DNA of 58,297 bases from Janibacter sp. (GCA_030453295.1 JAKDKQ010000002.1:1-58297); one strand, 5' to 3'. Shown: positions 26,701 to 35,681, counted from the first letter of the stretch. Translations and numbers: made by a program. The notes: a model not told the origin generated them from the letters alone.

Positions 26701-27300
26701 TGCAACCGCGCCGTCGCGGCCGGTTGCGCCCGTGCGGGTGGCTGCAACCTCCCGCTCCATGTACGCAACCATCTCCGCAACCGCCGCGTGATGCGCCTGC
26801 CCGATCAGAGATTGCGTCCCCGCGTCCGCGACGGCCCACAGCACGGACGCAGACTTGGGGATGGAAAACGTGAAGTCGTATCCCGCAACCGCCCGCCGCG
26901 TGCCGCGCTCATCCTCCTCGGCCTCGATTGTGGCGACCGCCTCCGCGCGCGAAACCGGGCCCAGAGCAGGATCGAGGTCCGCGATGCGCTCAGCGACCCG
27001 CTCCGGGACAGGCTGGTACGCGGGGTAGGCGCGGCCCAGCGGCGTGCCGGTGATCGGGTCGCGGCCCATGCCGACGAGGAGCTGGAGCTGGGCTTCGGAG
27101 ACCTGATCGCCCTCCGTGATCTGGCCGCCGCCGAGGCCGGCGACACCGGCGCCGAGCCACCTGCCGGGCGGGGTGCCCTCGGCGTTGTAGTACCTCGTCA
27201 ACGGCGTCGAGAGCGACCTGTCGCCGTCACCTGCGGCGACCGTGCGCAGCAGGTACTTGTAGCCATCGCCCGCCGACATGACGCGCATCGAAACCGTCAC
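23743..27300 (-). CDS. MobF-family conjugative relaxase-helicase (TraA/TrwC-like)
   Basis: The protein is 1185 aa with a GTG start at 27300 after AGGGGCG. The relaxase domain has N-terminal tyrosines (GYKYLL, residues about 13-18) and the metal-binding histidines in DPHLHTHVVISNKV near residue 220. The SF1 helicase half has Walker A VGPAGAGKTTAM near 553, Walker B LVIVDEASL, and further motifs DYAQLQSVDAGG and YAVTSYRAQGITVDLSHV. It nicks the transfer origin, stays on the strand and unwinds it. The 274-bp upstream region with a hairpin is the best oriT candidate. Its strand is opposite to the transfer operon. Confidence 0.95.
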   Translation of the reverse strand: MTVSMRVMSAGDGYKYLLRTVAAGDGDRSLSTPLTRYYNAEGTPPGRWLGAGVAGLGGGQITEGDQVSEAQLQLLVGMGRDPITGTPLGRAYPAYQPVPERVAERIADLDPALGPVSRAEAVATIEAEEDERGTRRAVAGYDFTFSIPKSASVLWAVADAGTQSLIGQAHHAAVAEMVAYMEREVAATRTGATGRDGAVAQVDVHGLIATGYDHYDSRAGDPHLHTHVVISNKVQTVLDGKWRSLDGRPMHAATVALSELHEAVFADHLTRMFGVEWEARDMGRDRNPAWAIVGVPEELLAEFSTRSRHIDAETDRLIEQYVTKHGRRPAPATIMKLRAQATLTTRPEKEMHSLADLTAEWRQRAGRILGSDATSWARRVTANEEPLLLRADDVPLDVIASLGGSVVETVGEKRSTWRRWNLTAEAARQTMRYRFATTEDREAVVGLVVDAAEAASLRLTPPELASSPAVFQRPDGTSVFRPKHSTVFSSDVLLAAEDRLLERARTTTGPTVPLATVERITVRPDRKGQRLGDDQAAALAMVAVSGRVVDVLVGPAGAGKTTAMNALRRAWEAEHGPGSVVGLAPSAVAAQVLADDLGIQTENTAKWWDTHERTGETFRMGQLVIVDEASLAGTLSLDRVTSLAATAAAKVLLVGDYAQLQSVDAGGTLSLLVHDREDAPQLVDVHRFTNLWEKTASLGLRHGRTEVIDTYMKHGRIRGGETETMIDAAYTAWRADRLAGRATVLVTDSNESVLALNQRARTDLILDGTVNALREVELHDGTRAAAGDSVITRHNDRRLRAGRGWVRNGDRWTVTEVRDDGSITLRRASQKWGGSVILPADYVAEHLDLGYAVTSYRAQGITVDLSHVLVDAAMTRENLYVALTRGRDANLAYVAIDKPDDSHDGPHPGDNIEATARSVLFGVLQHVGAELSARETITAEQAAWGSIAQLAAEYETIAAAAQRDRWANLVQASGLTDEEAKATISSPTFGALTAELRRADANHHEVETLLPRLVRARRFTDADDIAAVLHYRVAKATERPAGSGRARKTPRLIAGLIPEATGTMSAEFRQALTERRDLIEARADAILDAAVSEGHEWIVVLGKQPKQGRAAQMWRHAARTIAAYRDRYGIADPLPLGAAAEADAQKVDAARARAALDRAQNLAQSEQTEQEGARRTGTQRVGPSL

Positions 27301-27574
27301 CGCCCCTGCCTCCGCTCGCTCGTCGGAGAGGTGAGCGACCGCCCGCCCGAAGGGCGGGCGACCTCGATCTGCAAGAGGCGTGGTGGCTCATGAGCGGTGG
27401 TGCGGAGTGCCGATCAAGAGGCAGGTCAGCGGCGGTATAGGCGCGGATGGAGCCGTGTCGCGACGGCATGAACCAGTCGGGTCTGGGACACGGCCGTGCA
27501 CCTGAAAGGTGACCAGTTCCGGCGAGATATCACACGTCTCGGTCGGGATGAACCGCCGACCTGTCAGGACGCTC
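27301..27574. other. Noncoding region between relaxase and methylase, candidate oriT
   Basis: This spacer lies directly upstream of the MobF relaxase start. It holds a 9-bp perfect hairpin (27340-27360) and no credible gene. Transfer origins are usually next to the relaxase gene, so this is the natural place. I cannot see a nick-site consensus that I would vouch for. Confidence 0.35.
27340..27360. repeat. Perfect hairpin CGCCCGCCC-GAA-GGGCGGGCG
   Basis: A 9-bp GC stem with a 3-nt loop lies 40 bp upstream of the relaxase start codon. It may be a relaxase recognition hairpin or a transcription attenuator. Confidence 0.6.
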
Positions 27575-28702
27575 ATGCCCGACCCTACGACAACTCTTGG
27601 TCATGGTGACCGACGTCGACGAGTCGGGTCACTATTTTCGGGCTACGGCGGCCTCGACCTTGCCGTAGAAGAAGTCTTCGACGGCGAGACGGCGTGGTTT
27701 TCCGAGTTCAGCCCGGCACCGACACGTGTGTTCGCCCACCATTGGCCGGGCGTGCCGAATCTGGGCGACATCACTACGATTGACTGGAACGCGGTCGAGC
27801 CCGTTGATGTGATCTGCGGCGGGTTCCCGTGCCAAGACGTGTCCACGGTCGGCAAGCGAGCCGGCCTCGCCCCCGGCACTCGGTCAGGCCTATGGGCGCA
27901 CATGGCTGAGGCGATCGACGTGCTGCAACCAGAGTGGGTCGTCGCTGAAAACGTGCGCGGACTGCTCTCAGCTACCGCGACCCGCCCAGCCGCAGAAGGA
28001 GATAGCACCGATGGACTCAACCCCGACACCGCTACGCTGGACGGCACCGTTCGCGGTGTGGAACCCGACCCGTGGCATCTGGGAGACCAGTCAGCTCGAC
28101 CTCTACGGGCACTTGGCGCCGTACTCGGCGATCTGGCCGACCTCGGGTACAACGCGCGCTGGCTCGGCCTACCCGCTTCCGACATCGGAGCACCCCACAC
28201 CCGCTTTCGCATCTTCATCCTTGCCCACCGCGCTGTTTCGGACCCCACTGGCGTCCGACGCCGCCCGCGGCGGGGAGACTCTAGACCGAGTACGAGCACG
28301 ACGCGGCACGATCGCCCTGTCCCATCAGCTCATCGACTTGGCGCTGAACGGTCCGCCGGATTCACGCCAGCAACAGGAACCGGAGCTGCTGTGGCCGCTG
28401 ATCGAGCAGTTCTTCGACGCTGGGGACGCTACGCCTTGGGAATTCGACGATGGGAACACCTCACCGGGCGCGGAGCCCCCGCACCCGCCCTCCTGAACGA
28501 TGACGGACAGTACCGTCCCGCGCCCCGCTTCGTGGAATGGCTGATGGGCTTGCCCGACGGATGGGTGACAGACCCCGAGCTCGAACTCACGCTGGCGGAA
28601 CAGCTCACCGCCCTCGGCAACGGCGTCGTGCCGCACCAGGCTGTCCACGCGCTCGGCGCCCTACACCGCGCCCATGTCGTCGAGGGCGGACTGGCACCCT
28701 GA
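27575..28702 (+). CDS. C5 cytosine DNA methyltransferase
   Basis: I choose ATG 27575 because CAGGAC lies at good spacing. The track start GTG 27509 and ATG 27548 are alternatives. The result is 375 aa. Motif I is VGSLFSGYGGLDLA, motif IV is VICGGFPCQDVS with the catalytic Cys, the ENV motif is VVAENVRGLL, motif VIII is ASDIGAPHTRFRIFILA, and motifs IX-X end in LTALGNGVVPHQA. No restriction partner is adjacent, so it is probably an orphan that protects the element from host restriction. A second reading frame is embedded within it at 28011-28496. Confidence 0.92.
   Translation: MPDPTTTLGHGDRRRRVGSLFSGYGGLDLAVEEVFDGETAWFSEFSPAPTRVFAHHWPGVPNLGDITTIDWNAVEPVDVICGGFPCQDVSTVGKRAGLAPGTRSGLWAHMAEAIDVLQPEWVVAENVRGLLSATATRPAAEGDSTDGLNPDTATLDGTVRGVEPDPWHLGDQSARPLRALGAVLGDLADLGYNARWLGLPASDIGAPHTRFRIFILAHRAVSDPTGVRRRPRRGDSRPSTSTTRHDRPVPSAHRLGAERSAGFTPATGTGAAVAADRAVLRRWGRYALGIRRWEHLTGRGAPAPALLNDDGQYRPAPRFVEWLMGLPDGWVTDPELELTLAEQLTALGNGVVPHQAVHALGALHRAHVVEGGLAP
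28011..28496 (+). CDS. Overlapping ORF embedded in the cytosine methylase gene
   Basis: A 161-aa frame lies entirely inside the methylase gene, in a different frame. AAGGAGAT sits 8 nt before its ATG, a much better ribosome site than the host gene has. The product contains NPTRGIWETSQLDLYGHL, WPTSGTTRAGSAYPLP, and RTPLASDAARGGETL then GTIALSHQLIDLALNGP. Over about 28250-28490 the third codon positions of this frame are GC-rich, as in genuine local genes, while those of the methylase frame are not. I recall similar sequences near methylases in actinophages but cannot verify that here. Function is unknown. Confidence 0.6.
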   Translation: MDSTPTPLRWTAPFAVWNPTRGIWETSQLDLYGHLAPYSAIWPTSGTTRAGSAYPLPTSEHPTPAFASSSLPTALFRTPLASDAARGGETLDRVRARRGTIALSHQLIDLALNGPPDSRQQQEPELLWPLIEQFFDAGDATPWEFDDGNTSPGAEPPHPPS

Positions 28703-28818
28703 CCGCGGCAGCCATTCGCACTCCATGGCAACTCGCATTCAGTGATGGTAGAGGTGGCCCTATTTCGCGCCCGGGGCCCTTTCGGTGTGTTCCATCGGGG
28801 CCCGGCCGTAAGGAGATC

Positions 28819-28856
28819 GCGAGGGTTCATCCGAACCGCGTATGTGTTCCGTTAGG
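28819..28856 (+). promoter_or_regulatory. Promoter/KdpE-site candidate of kdp operon 1
   Basis: GCGAGGGTTC at 28819 and CGTATGTGTTCCGTTAGG at 28839 recur with the same 20-bp offset upstream of kdp operon 2 (33716 and 33736). Conservation in otherwise unlike spacers suggests a shared operator and promoter. CGTTAGG could be part of a -10. Confidence 0.55.
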
Positions 28857-28957
28857 CCGCTCGTTCTGGGGTTTCGCTGGGTGTTGTATCGGGGATTGCG
28901 CCCCGTCACGGCGTACGGTCGCCGCCTGGTGGCCGGTCTGAGGAACGGAGCTCACTC

Positions 28958-29041
28958 GTGCTCGACATTGTGTACATCGCCGGTGTGATCGGCCTATTCG
29001 TCCTGATTGGCCTTCTGGGCAAGGCGGTGGAGAAGCTGTGA
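28958..29041 (+). CDS. 27-aa membrane peptide preceding kdpF (operon 1)
   Basis: GTG 28958 follows GAGGAACGGAG. The product [27 protein letters not shown] is a single transmembrane helix with a charged end. Its stop overlaps the kdpF start (GTGA). A 27-aa counterpart occupies the same position in operon 2. It is too short for the ORF track. It probably sits in the membrane with KdpF and the pump. Confidence 0.65.
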   Translation: MLDIVYIAGVIGLFVLIGLLGKAVEKL

Positions 29042-29127
29042 TCGTCTTTCAGTTGATCGCCGCCGTTTTGGGGGTCGCGGCGATCGTGTATCTCGTGTTC
29101 GCTTTGGTGAAGCCGGAGCGGTTCTGA
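29038..29127 (+). CDS. kdpF: KdpF, small subunit of the potassium pump (operon 1)
   Basis: The 29-aa product is [29 protein letters not shown]: one transmembrane helix ending in the KdpF hallmark KPERF. KdpF stabilises the KdpABC complex. The GTG start overlaps the preceding peptide, and the TGATG overlap couples it to kdpA. Confidence 0.92.
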   Translation: MIVFQLIAAVLGVAAIVYLVFALVKPERF

Positions 29128-30800
29128 TGGTGTGGCTGTTCGCGATTCTCGCGTTGGGGACTGTTGCGCTGATCCTCGCGGTGTTGTATCGGCCGCTGGG
29201 TGACTACATGGCGTGGGTGTATACCTCGCGTAAGGACTGGAAGTTCGAGCGGGGCTTGTACCGGGTGATCGGTGTGGACCCGAAGACGGAGCAGACCTGG
29301 CAGGCATATCTGCGTGGCGTGCTCGCGTTCTCCGCGGTCGGGTTGCTGATGGTCTATGGGCTGCAACGACTCCAGCAGTGGTTGCCGTACTCGCTCGGTC
29401 TGCCCGCGCCGAGCGAGCCTCTGTCGTTCAACACGGCGGCGTCGTTCGTCGGCAACACGAACTGGCAGTCGTATGCTCCGGAGACCACCCTCGGGTACAC
29501 AGTCCAATTCGCTGGGCTGGCCGTGCAGAACTTTGTCTCCGCTGCGGTCGGCATCGCGGTGGCGATCGCGCTGGTCCGTGGCTTCGCTTACCGCCGCTCC
29601 GGGACGATCGGGAATTTCTGGGTCGACCTGGTCCGTGGCACGCTGCGTATCCTACTGCCGGTCGCGGTTATCGGTGCGATCGTACTGTTGGCCGGTGGCG
29701 TCATTCAGAACTTCAACGGTTTCACCGAGGTCACCACACTCACCGGCGGTTCGCAGACGATTCCGGGAGGTCCCACCGCCTCGCAGGAGGTCATCAAGTT
29801 ACTGGGCACCAACGGCGGCGGGTTCTTCAACGCGAACTCTTCGCACCCATTTGAGAACCCTGCCCCGTGGACGAACATCGTGGAGATCCTCCTGATGCTG
29901 ATGATTCCGTTCTCGCTGCCGCGCACCTTCGGGCGGATCGTCGGTGACAACCGTCAGGGCTACGCGATCCTCGCGGTCATGGGTGCGCTGTTTGTGGCAT
30001 CCTTCTCGATCCTCACTGCGTTGGAATCCGCCGGGATGGGCACCGCACCGCAGCTTGCCGGTGGCGCGTTGGAGGGCAAGGAGCAGCGGTTCGGGATCAT
30101 CGGCTCCACCCTGTTCGCCACGACGAGCACCGGGACGTCCACCGGTGCAGTGAACTCGATGCACGATTCGTACACGGCGCTGGGCGGGATGATCCCGATG
30201 CTGAACATGATGCTCGGCGAGGTCGCTCCCGGGGGTGTCGGGTCGGGCTTGTACGGCATCCTGGTGATCGCCGTGATCGCGGTGTTCATCGCCGGCCTGC
30301 TGATCGGGCGTACTCCGGAGTATCTGGGCAAGAAGATCGGCCCACGCGAGATCAAGCTCGCCAGTCTCTACATCCTGGTGATGCCAACCCTCGTCCTCAC
30401 CGGTGTCGCGTTGAGCTTCGCGATCCCCGGTGTGCGCGAGGAAGTGGAGAACACGTCGATCCTGAATCCTGGCCCGCACGGCTTGTCCGAGGTGTTGTAC
30501 GCGTTCACATCCGCGGCCAACAATAACGGGTCGGGCTTCGCCGGCCTGACGGCGGACACCCCATGGTTGAACACCACGTTGGGGCTGGCGATTCTGCTGG
30601 GCCGTTTCGTCCCGATCGTATTCGTCCTGGCGCTGGCCGGCTCCCTCGCCGCACAGGACAAGGTGCCGTCCACGGCCGGCACACTACCCACCCACCGGCC
30701 GCTGTTCGTCGGCTTGCTCACCACCGTGACCGTCATGGTCACGGCCCTGACCTTCTTTCCCGTTCTCACGCTGGGTCCCCTGGCGGAAGGGTTGTTGTAA
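29127..30800 (+). CDS. kdpA: KdpA, potassium-binding channel subunit (operon 1)
   Basis: The start is ATG 29127, inside the TGATG overlap with kdpF; the track start at 29007 is not genuine. The protein is 557 aa with about ten transmembrane helices. The four selectivity-filter loops are visible: [39 protein letters not shown] and [12 protein letters not shown]. KdpA selects K+ and passes it to KdpB. All key loop glycines are present, so the subunit should work. It is part of kdpFABC under potassium-limitation control. Confidence 0.96.
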   Translation: MVWLFAILALGTVALILAVLYRPLGDYMAWVYTSRKDWKFERGLYRVIGVDPKTEQTWQAYLRGVLAFSAVGLLMVYGLQRLQQWLPYSLGLPAPSEPLSFNTAASFVGNTNWQSYAPETTLGYTVQFAGLAVQNFVSAAVGIAVAIALVRGFAYRRSGTIGNFWVDLVRGTLRILLPVAVIGAIVLLAGGVIQNFNGFTEVTTLTGGSQTIPGGPTASQEVIKLLGTNGGGFFNANSSHPFENPAPWTNIVEILLMLMIPFSLPRTFGRIVGDNRQGYAILAVMGALFVASFSILTALESAGMGTAPQLAGGALEGKEQRFGIIGSTLFATTSTGTSTGAVNSMHDSYTALGGMIPMLNMMLGEVAPGGVGSGLYGILVIAVIAVFIAGLLIGRTPEYLGKKIGPREIKLASLYILVMPTLVLTGVALSFAIPGVREEVENTSILNPGPHGLSEVLYAFTSAANNNGSGFAGLTADTPWLNTTLGLAILLGRFVPIVFVLALAGSLAAQDKVPSTAGTLPTHRPLFVGLLTTVTVMVTALTFFPVLTLGPLAEGLL

Positions 30801-30803
30801 ACC

Positions 30804-32954
30804 ATGTCCACACTCACCTCACCCGACCGCATGGCCTCAACGGGCAGCGCGATCCCGCGTAGCGCGTTCTCCTGGGCGCAACTGCGCGCGGCACTTCCGG
30901 GCGCGTTCCGCAAACTCGACCCCCGTCAGCAATGGCGCAACCCGGTCATGTTCCTCGTCTGGGTCGGCGCCGCACTGACCACCGCGCTGGCGATCTCCCA
31001 ACCGTTCCTAGGCGGTCCCACCGAGTCCGGGGGTACGGCAGTGCCGCTCTCGTTTACCTGGGCGATCGCGATCTGGTTGTGGCTCACCGTGCTGTTCGCC
31101 AACTTGTCCGAGGCGGTCGCGGAGGGCCGCGGCAAAGCGCAGGCCGAGACACTCCGCAAGACTCGCACCAGCACCACCGCCCACCGCGTCTCCGGCTACG
31201 ACCCGGCCGCCGACGTCGCCGCGGAGCGCACGGACCTGCTGGACGTGTCCTCGGCCGATCTGCAACTCGACGACACGGTGGTGGTGGTCGCCGGTGAGTT
31301 GATCCCCGGTGATGGAGATATTGTGTGGGGGATCGCCTCGGTGGACGAGTCCGCGATCACCGGTGAGTCAGCACCCGTCATCCGTGAGTCCGGTGGTGAC
31401 CGCTCTGCGGTCACCGGCGGCACCCGGGTGCTGTCGGATCGGATCGTCGTGCGGATCACCTCCAAGCCCGGCGAAACGTTCGTGGATCGGATGATCGCGC
31501 TGGTCGAGGGCGCTCAGAGGCAGAAGACGCCCAACGAAGTGGCCCTGTCGATCCTTCTCGCCTCGCTGTCGATCATTTTCGTCGTCGTCGCGCTCACTCT
31601 GAACCCGATCGCGTCCCATGCTGCTGAGCCGGTGAGCATCCCGGTGCTCATTGCATTGTTGGTGTGCCTGATTCCCACCACGATCGGCGCTCTGCTGTCA
31701 GCGATTGGCATCGCCGGGATGGACCGCCTTGTGCAGCGCAACGTGCTGGCGATGTCGGGCCGAGCGGTCGAGGCCGCCGGGGATGTGACGACGTTGCTGC
31801 TGGATAAGACCGGTACGATCACCTATGGCAACCGCCGGGCGAGCGAGTTCCTGCGTCTGTCCGGTGTGCAGGAGCAGGAACTGATCCGTACGGCAGCGCT
31901 TTCCTCGCTGGCCGACCCGACGCCGGAGGGTACCTCCATCGTCGACCTTGCCCGGGCGCAAGGCGTCGAGGTTGGCGAGGTCGCGCCGGGCGAGATCGTG
32001 CCGTTCACTGCACAAACCCGCATGTCGGGGCTGGATCAGCCCGATGGCACTCAGATTCGCAAAGGGGCCGGTTCTGCCGTCATCGGATGGTTGGAGCAAG
32101 ACGGCACTCGGCTGCCGAGCAGTCTGGTCGCGGAGCTGGAGGAGTGCACCGATCAGGTCGCACAGTCTGGCGGCACTCCGCTGGTCGTCGCGGTCAAGTC
32201 ACCCGCCTCTGCGGGGCAGGTTCTGGGCGTCGTCCACTTGAAGGATGTCGTCAAAGAGGGACTGCGCGAACGGTTCGCGCAGATGCGTGCGATGGGCATC
32301 CGCACCGTCATGATCACGGGAGACAACCCGCTGACCGCGAAAGCGATCGCCGCCGAGGCCGGTGTGGACGACTATCTCGCCGAAGCCACCCCGGAGGACA
32401 AGCTCGCCCTCATCCGGCGGGAACAAGACGGCGGCAACCTCGTCGCCATGACCGGTGACGGCACCAACGACGCCCCCGCTTTGGCGCAAGCCGACGTCGG
32501 GGTGGCGATGAACACCGGCACCTCGGCGGCGAAAGAAGCCGGCAACATGGTCGACCTCGACTCCGACCCGACCAAACTCATTGATATCGTCCGCATCGGC
32601 AAGCAACTGCTGATCACCCGCGGGGCGCTGACCACGTTCTCCATCGCCAACGACATCGCCAAGTACTTCGCGATCATCCCGGCGATGTTCATGGGAGTGT
32701 TCCCCGGCCTCGGGGTGCTGAACATCATGGGGCTGCACTCACCGGCTTCCGCGGTGCTGTCAGCGATCATATTCAACGCCATCATCATCGTCATCCTCAT
32801 CCCGCTCGCCCTGCGCGGTGTGAAGTATCGGCCGATGAACGCGTCGAAGACCCTCGGCCGCAATCTCGCCGTCTACGGCCTGGGCGGCATCATCGCCCCG
32901 TTCATCGGCATCTGGCTCATCGATCTTCTCGTGCGCCTCGTCCCCGGATTCTGA
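30804..32954 (+). CDS. kdpB: KdpB, P-type ATPase subunit (operon 1)
   Basis: The protein is 716 aa. It has the phosphorylation motif [10 protein letters not shown], the actuator motif ITGESAPV, the hinge [12 protein letters not shown], the membrane motif [20 protein letters not shown], and [11 protein letters not shown] with the Asp and Lys known to couple ATP use to ion movement. This is the canonical form. It starts 3 bp after kdpA. It hydrolyses ATP to drive high-affinity K+ uptake. Confidence 0.97.
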   Translation: MSTLTSPDRMASTGSAIPRSAFSWAQLRAALPGAFRKLDPRQQWRNPVMFLVWVGAALTTALAISQPFLGGPTESGGTAVPLSFTWAIAIWLWLTVLFANLSEAVAEGRGKAQAETLRKTRTSTTAHRVSGYDPAADVAAERTDLLDVSSADLQLDDTVVVVAGELIPGDGDIVWGIASVDESAITGESAPVIRESGGDRSAVTGGTRVLSDRIVVRITSKPGETFVDRMIALVEGAQRQKTPNEVALSILLASLSIIFVVVALTLNPIASHAAEPVSIPVLIALLVCLIPTTIGALLSAIGIAGMDRLVQRNVLAMSGRAVEAAGDVTTLLLDKTGTITYGNRRASEFLRLSGVQEQELIRTAALSSLADPTPEGTSIVDLARAQGVEVGEVAPGEIVPFTAQTRMSGLDQPDGTQIRKGAGSAVIGWLEQDGTRLPSSLVAELEECTDQVAQSGGTPLVVAVKSPASAGQVLGVVHLKDVVKEGLRERFAQMRAMGIRTVMITGDNPLTAKAIAAEAGVDDYLAEATPEDKLALIRREQDGGNLVAMTGDGTNDAPALAQADVGVAMNTGTSAAKEAGNMVDLDSDPTKLIDIVRIGKQLLITRGALTTFSIANDIAKYFAIIPAMFMGVFPGLGVLNIMGLHSPASAVLSAIIFNAIIIVILIPLALRGVKYRPMNASKTLGRNLAVYGLGGIIAPFIGIWLIDLLVRLVPGF

Positions 32955-32976
32955 CCGGTATAGGAAGAACAAGACA

Positions 32977-33588
32977 ATGAACACATCCACACGCTCCACC
33001 GGACGCACCACCTGGGTCGCGGTACGGGCCATGGCCCTCTTCACCGTGCTCCTCGGCATCGTCTACACCCTCACCATCACCGGCATCGCCCAGCTCGCAT
33101 TCCCGGCGCAAGCAAACGGGTCCATCGTCCGTGACGGGGATAGCCAAGTGGGATCGGCACTCATCGGGCAGTCCTTCGCCGACGATGACGGAGTCCCGCT
33201 GCCGGACTACTTCCAACCCCGGCCCTCAGCCGCCGGCGATGGGTATGACGCTGGCGCGTCCTCCGGCTCCAACTACGGTCCGGAGAACCCGGACTTGATC
33301 GCCGCAATCGAAGGTCGCCGAGCACAAGTCGCCGAGTTCAACGACGTGCCGGAGGATCAGATTCCGCCGGATGCGGTGACCGCCTCCTCGTCCGGCCTGG
33401 ACCCGCACATCAGCCCGGAGTACGCCACGATCCAGGTGGCACGCGTCGCAACGGCCCGTGATCTGCCCATCGAGACGGTACGCGACCTACTCGCGGCGCA
33501 CACCCAAGGTCGCGACCTCGGCTACCTCGGAGAACCGCGCGTGAACGTGCTGGAACTCAACCTGGCATTAGACGAACTGGAACGCTGA
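32977..33588 (+). CDS. kdpC: KdpC subunit (operon 1)
   Basis: The 203-aa protein has one N-terminal transmembrane helix (residues about 15-38) and a periplasm-side-type soluble domain with SAAGDGYDAGASSGSN, NPDLI, SSSGLDPHISPEYA and HTQGRDLGYLGEPRVNVLELN. KdpC is essential for KdpFABC assembly. AGGAAG precedes the ATG. The gene ends operon 1, and no kdpDE follows here. Confidence 0.96.
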   Translation: MNTSTRSTGRTTWVAVRAMALFTVLLGIVYTLTITGIAQLAFPAQANGSIVRDGDSQVGSALIGQSFADDDGVPLPDYFQPRPSAAGDGYDAGASSGSNYGPENPDLIAAIEGRRAQVAEFNDVPEDQIPPDAVTASSSGLDPHISPEYATIQVARVATARDLPIETVRDLLAAHTQGRDLGYLGEPRVNVLELNLALDELER

Positions 33589-33715
33589 GCAGGCTGGGCG
33601 CGGACTTCCTCACCTCCGGAAGGGTCGTTGCCGGCAAATACCGGATCACTGCGTCCAGGATCCAGCGAATGCATGGTCGTGGAGATGGGCCGGACACGGG
33701 CACCGTTTGGATAGT

Positions 33716-33753
33716 GCGAGGGTTCGGCGGGTTCCCGTATGGATTCCGTTAGG
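33716..33753 (+). promoter_or_regulatory. Promoter/KdpE-site candidate of kdp operon 2
   Basis: GCGAGGGTTC at 33716 and CGTATGGATTCCGTTAGG at 33736 repeat the operon 1 arrangement with identical 20-bp offset. The spacer between kdpC1 and the next leader gene contains no other clear signal. Confidence 0.55.
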
Positions 33754-33838
33754 AGCATGGATTGAACCCCTGGTGACGGTGTTGGATCGGCAGTGCGGTC
33801 CCCGCAGGAGGGGCGGTTCAACGGGAGAGGAGTTGCCG

Positions 33839-33922
33839 GTGCTGGATGTGGCCCACGTGCGTGGCGGCGTTGCACGGTTCGTCGCGGTTGGTGGGCTCGG
33901 TGGGGCGCTGGCAAGGCCGTGA
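33839..33922 (+). CDS. 27-aa peptide preceding kdpF (operon 2), diverged
   Basis: GTG 33839 follows GAGAGGAG. The 27-aa product MLDVAHVRGGVARFVAVGGL-GGALARP has the same length as its operon 1 counterpart, the same first residues and the same GTGA overlap with kdpF. The hydrophobic core has gained Arg, His and Gly residues, so it may no longer insert as a helix. It is either decaying or has changed its role. Confidence 0.5.
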   Translation: MLDVAHVRGGVARFVAVGGLGGALARP

Positions 33923-34008
33923 TCGTCGTGGAATGTGCCGCCGCGGTGCTCGCCGTCGCAGCGGTCGGGTACCTTGTGGTCGCTTTGGTTCATCCTGAGC
34001 GGTTCTGA
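33919..34008 (+). CDS. kdpF: KdpF (operon 2)
   Basis: The 29-aa product is MIVVECAAAVLAVAAVGYLV-VALVHPERF, one transmembrane helix with the HPERF end. It overlaps the preceding peptide and kdpA2 exactly as in operon 1. Confidence 0.9.
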   Translation: MIVVECAAAVLAVAAVGYLVVALVHPERF

Positions 34009-35681
34009 TGGGGTGGCTTCTGGCGGTCGCGACCGGTGCGACGATGGCAGTTCTGCTGGGTGTGTTGTATCGCCCGCTGGGCGATTACATGGCCTGGGTG
34101 TTCACGACGTCGAAGGATTGGACGATCGAGCGGTGGTTGTTCCGCTTGGTGGGGGTGAACTCGAAAAGCGAGCAATCCTGGCAGGCGTACCTGCGCGCCG
34201 TCCTGACGTTCTCTGCCGTGGGGTTGGTCGGTCTCTATTTTCTGCAACGCACTCAGCACCTGCTGCCGTACTCGCTGGGGCTGCCGCCGGTGCCGGAGGA
34301 CTTGGCGTTCAATACGGCGGCGTCGTTCGTGGGAAACACGAACTGGCAGTCATACTCCCCGGAGCACACGGTCGGTTACCTCGTGCAAATGGCCGGTCTA
34401 TCGGTACAGAACTTCGTCTCGGCCGCCGTGGGACTGGCCGTCGCGATCGCGCTGGTGCGAGGTTTCGCGTCACGGCGCACCGGCACCCTCGGAAACTTCT
34501 GGGTCGATCTGGTGCGCGGCACCTTGCGGATACTCCTGCCCCTGTCGGTGCTGGCGGCGGTCATCCTGCTCGCCGGCGGTGTGGTCCAGAACTTCAATGG
34601 GTTCACCGAGGTGACCACCGTGACCGGTGGCACGCAGTCGATCCCTGGCGGTCCCGTCGCCTCTCAGGAGGCGATCAAGATGCTGGGAACCAATGGCGGC
34701 GGATTCTTCAACGCGAACTCCGCGCACCCCTTCGAGAACCCGGCGCCGTGGACGAACCTGGTCCAGATCTTCCTGCTTCTGGTCATCCCCTTCGCGTTGC
34801 CGCGCACATTTGGCCGCATGGTCGACGACCACCGGATGGGTTACGCCATCGTCGCGACGATGGCGGTGTTCTTCGTGGCCGTGTTCACACTCCTGACGAT
34901 CTTCGAACTCTCCGGTAATGGGACAGCTCCCCAGCTGGCCGGTGGTGCGATGGAAGGAAAGGAGCAACGATTCGGGGTCGTGGGATCGACGCTGTTCGCG
35001 TCGGCGACCACCGGAACCTCCGGTGGTGCCGCGAACTCGATGCATGGCTCCTACACCGCCTTGGGCGGGATGATCGCCGTCCTGAACATGCTGCTCGGAG
35101 AAGTCTCTCCCGGAGGGGTCGGCGCGGGACTGTATACGATCCTCGTGATGGCCGTCATCGCCGTGTTCCTCACCGGCCTGCTCCTGGGCCGCGCACCTGT
35201 GTTTCTCGGCAAACGGATCGGTGTACGCGAACTCAAGCTGACCAGCCTGTTCATTCTCGTGATGCCCACCCTTGCCTTAGTCGGCATGGCGGTTAGCCTC
35301 GCCATCCCCGCAGTGCACGATGAGATCGTCGGCACGGCCATGGGCAACCCGGGTTCCCACGGGCTCTCTGAGGTGATGTACGCATTCGTCTCGGCCGCGA
35401 TCAACAATGGTTCCGCCTTCGCCGGGTTCAACGCGAATACCCCTTGGCTGAACACGACGCTGGGCGTCATCATCCTGCTTGGCCGGTTTGTGCCGATCGC
35501 TCTGGTGCTGGCATTGGCCGGCTCATTTGCTTCCCAGGACCGGGCGGCATCCCAGGCTGCCGAATTGCCGCTTCACCGTCCGCAGTTCGTGGGCCTGCTG
35601 GTCGGGGTCATCGTCTTCGTCTCGGTTCCAACCTTCTTCCCCATCTTGACACTTGGCCCACTGGCGGAAGGGTTGGGATGA
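34008..35681 (+). CDS. kdpA: KdpA, potassium-binding channel subunit (operon 2)
   Basis: This 557-aa protein is the same length as KdpA1 and is clearly related along its full length. The filter loops are [40 protein letters not shown] and AAINNGSAFAGF. The third and fourth loops differ slightly from KdpA1 ([20 protein letters not shown]). The filter glycines remain, so K+ transport is likely, perhaps with different affinity. Its stop overlaps kdpB2 (ATGA). Confidence 0.95.
   Translation: MGWLLAVATGATMAVLLGVLYRPLGDYMAWVFTTSKDWTIERWLFRLVGVNSKSEQSWQAYLRAVLTFSAVGLVGLYFLQRTQHLLPYSLGLPPVPEDLAFNTAASFVGNTNWQSYSPEHTVGYLVQMAGLSVQNFVSAAVGLAVAIALVRGFASRRTGTLGNFWVDLVRGTLRILLPLSVLAAVILLAGGVVQNFNGFTEVTTVTGGTQSIPGGPVASQEAIKMLGTNGGGFFNANSAHPFENPAPWTNLVQIFLLLVIPFALPRTFGRMVDDHRMGYAIVATMAVFFVAVFTLLTIFELSGNGTAPQLAGGAMEGKEQRFGVVGSTLFASATTGTSGGAANSMHGSYTALGGMIAVLNMLLGEVSPGGVGAGLYTILVMAVIAVFLTGLLLGRAPVFLGKRIGVRELKLTSLFILVMPTLALVGMAVSLAIPAVHDEIVGTAMGNPGSHGLSEVMYAFVSAAINNGSAFAGFNANTPWLNTTLGVIILLGRFVPIALVLALAGSFASQDRAASQAAELPLHRPQFVGLLVGVIVFVSVPTFFPILTLGPLAEGLG

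Noticed and set aside
28719-28830. GGGGCCC-containing repeats upstream of kdp as a terminator of the methylase gene
   Set aside because: The copies are self-palindromic and direct, no clean stem followed by a T run is present.
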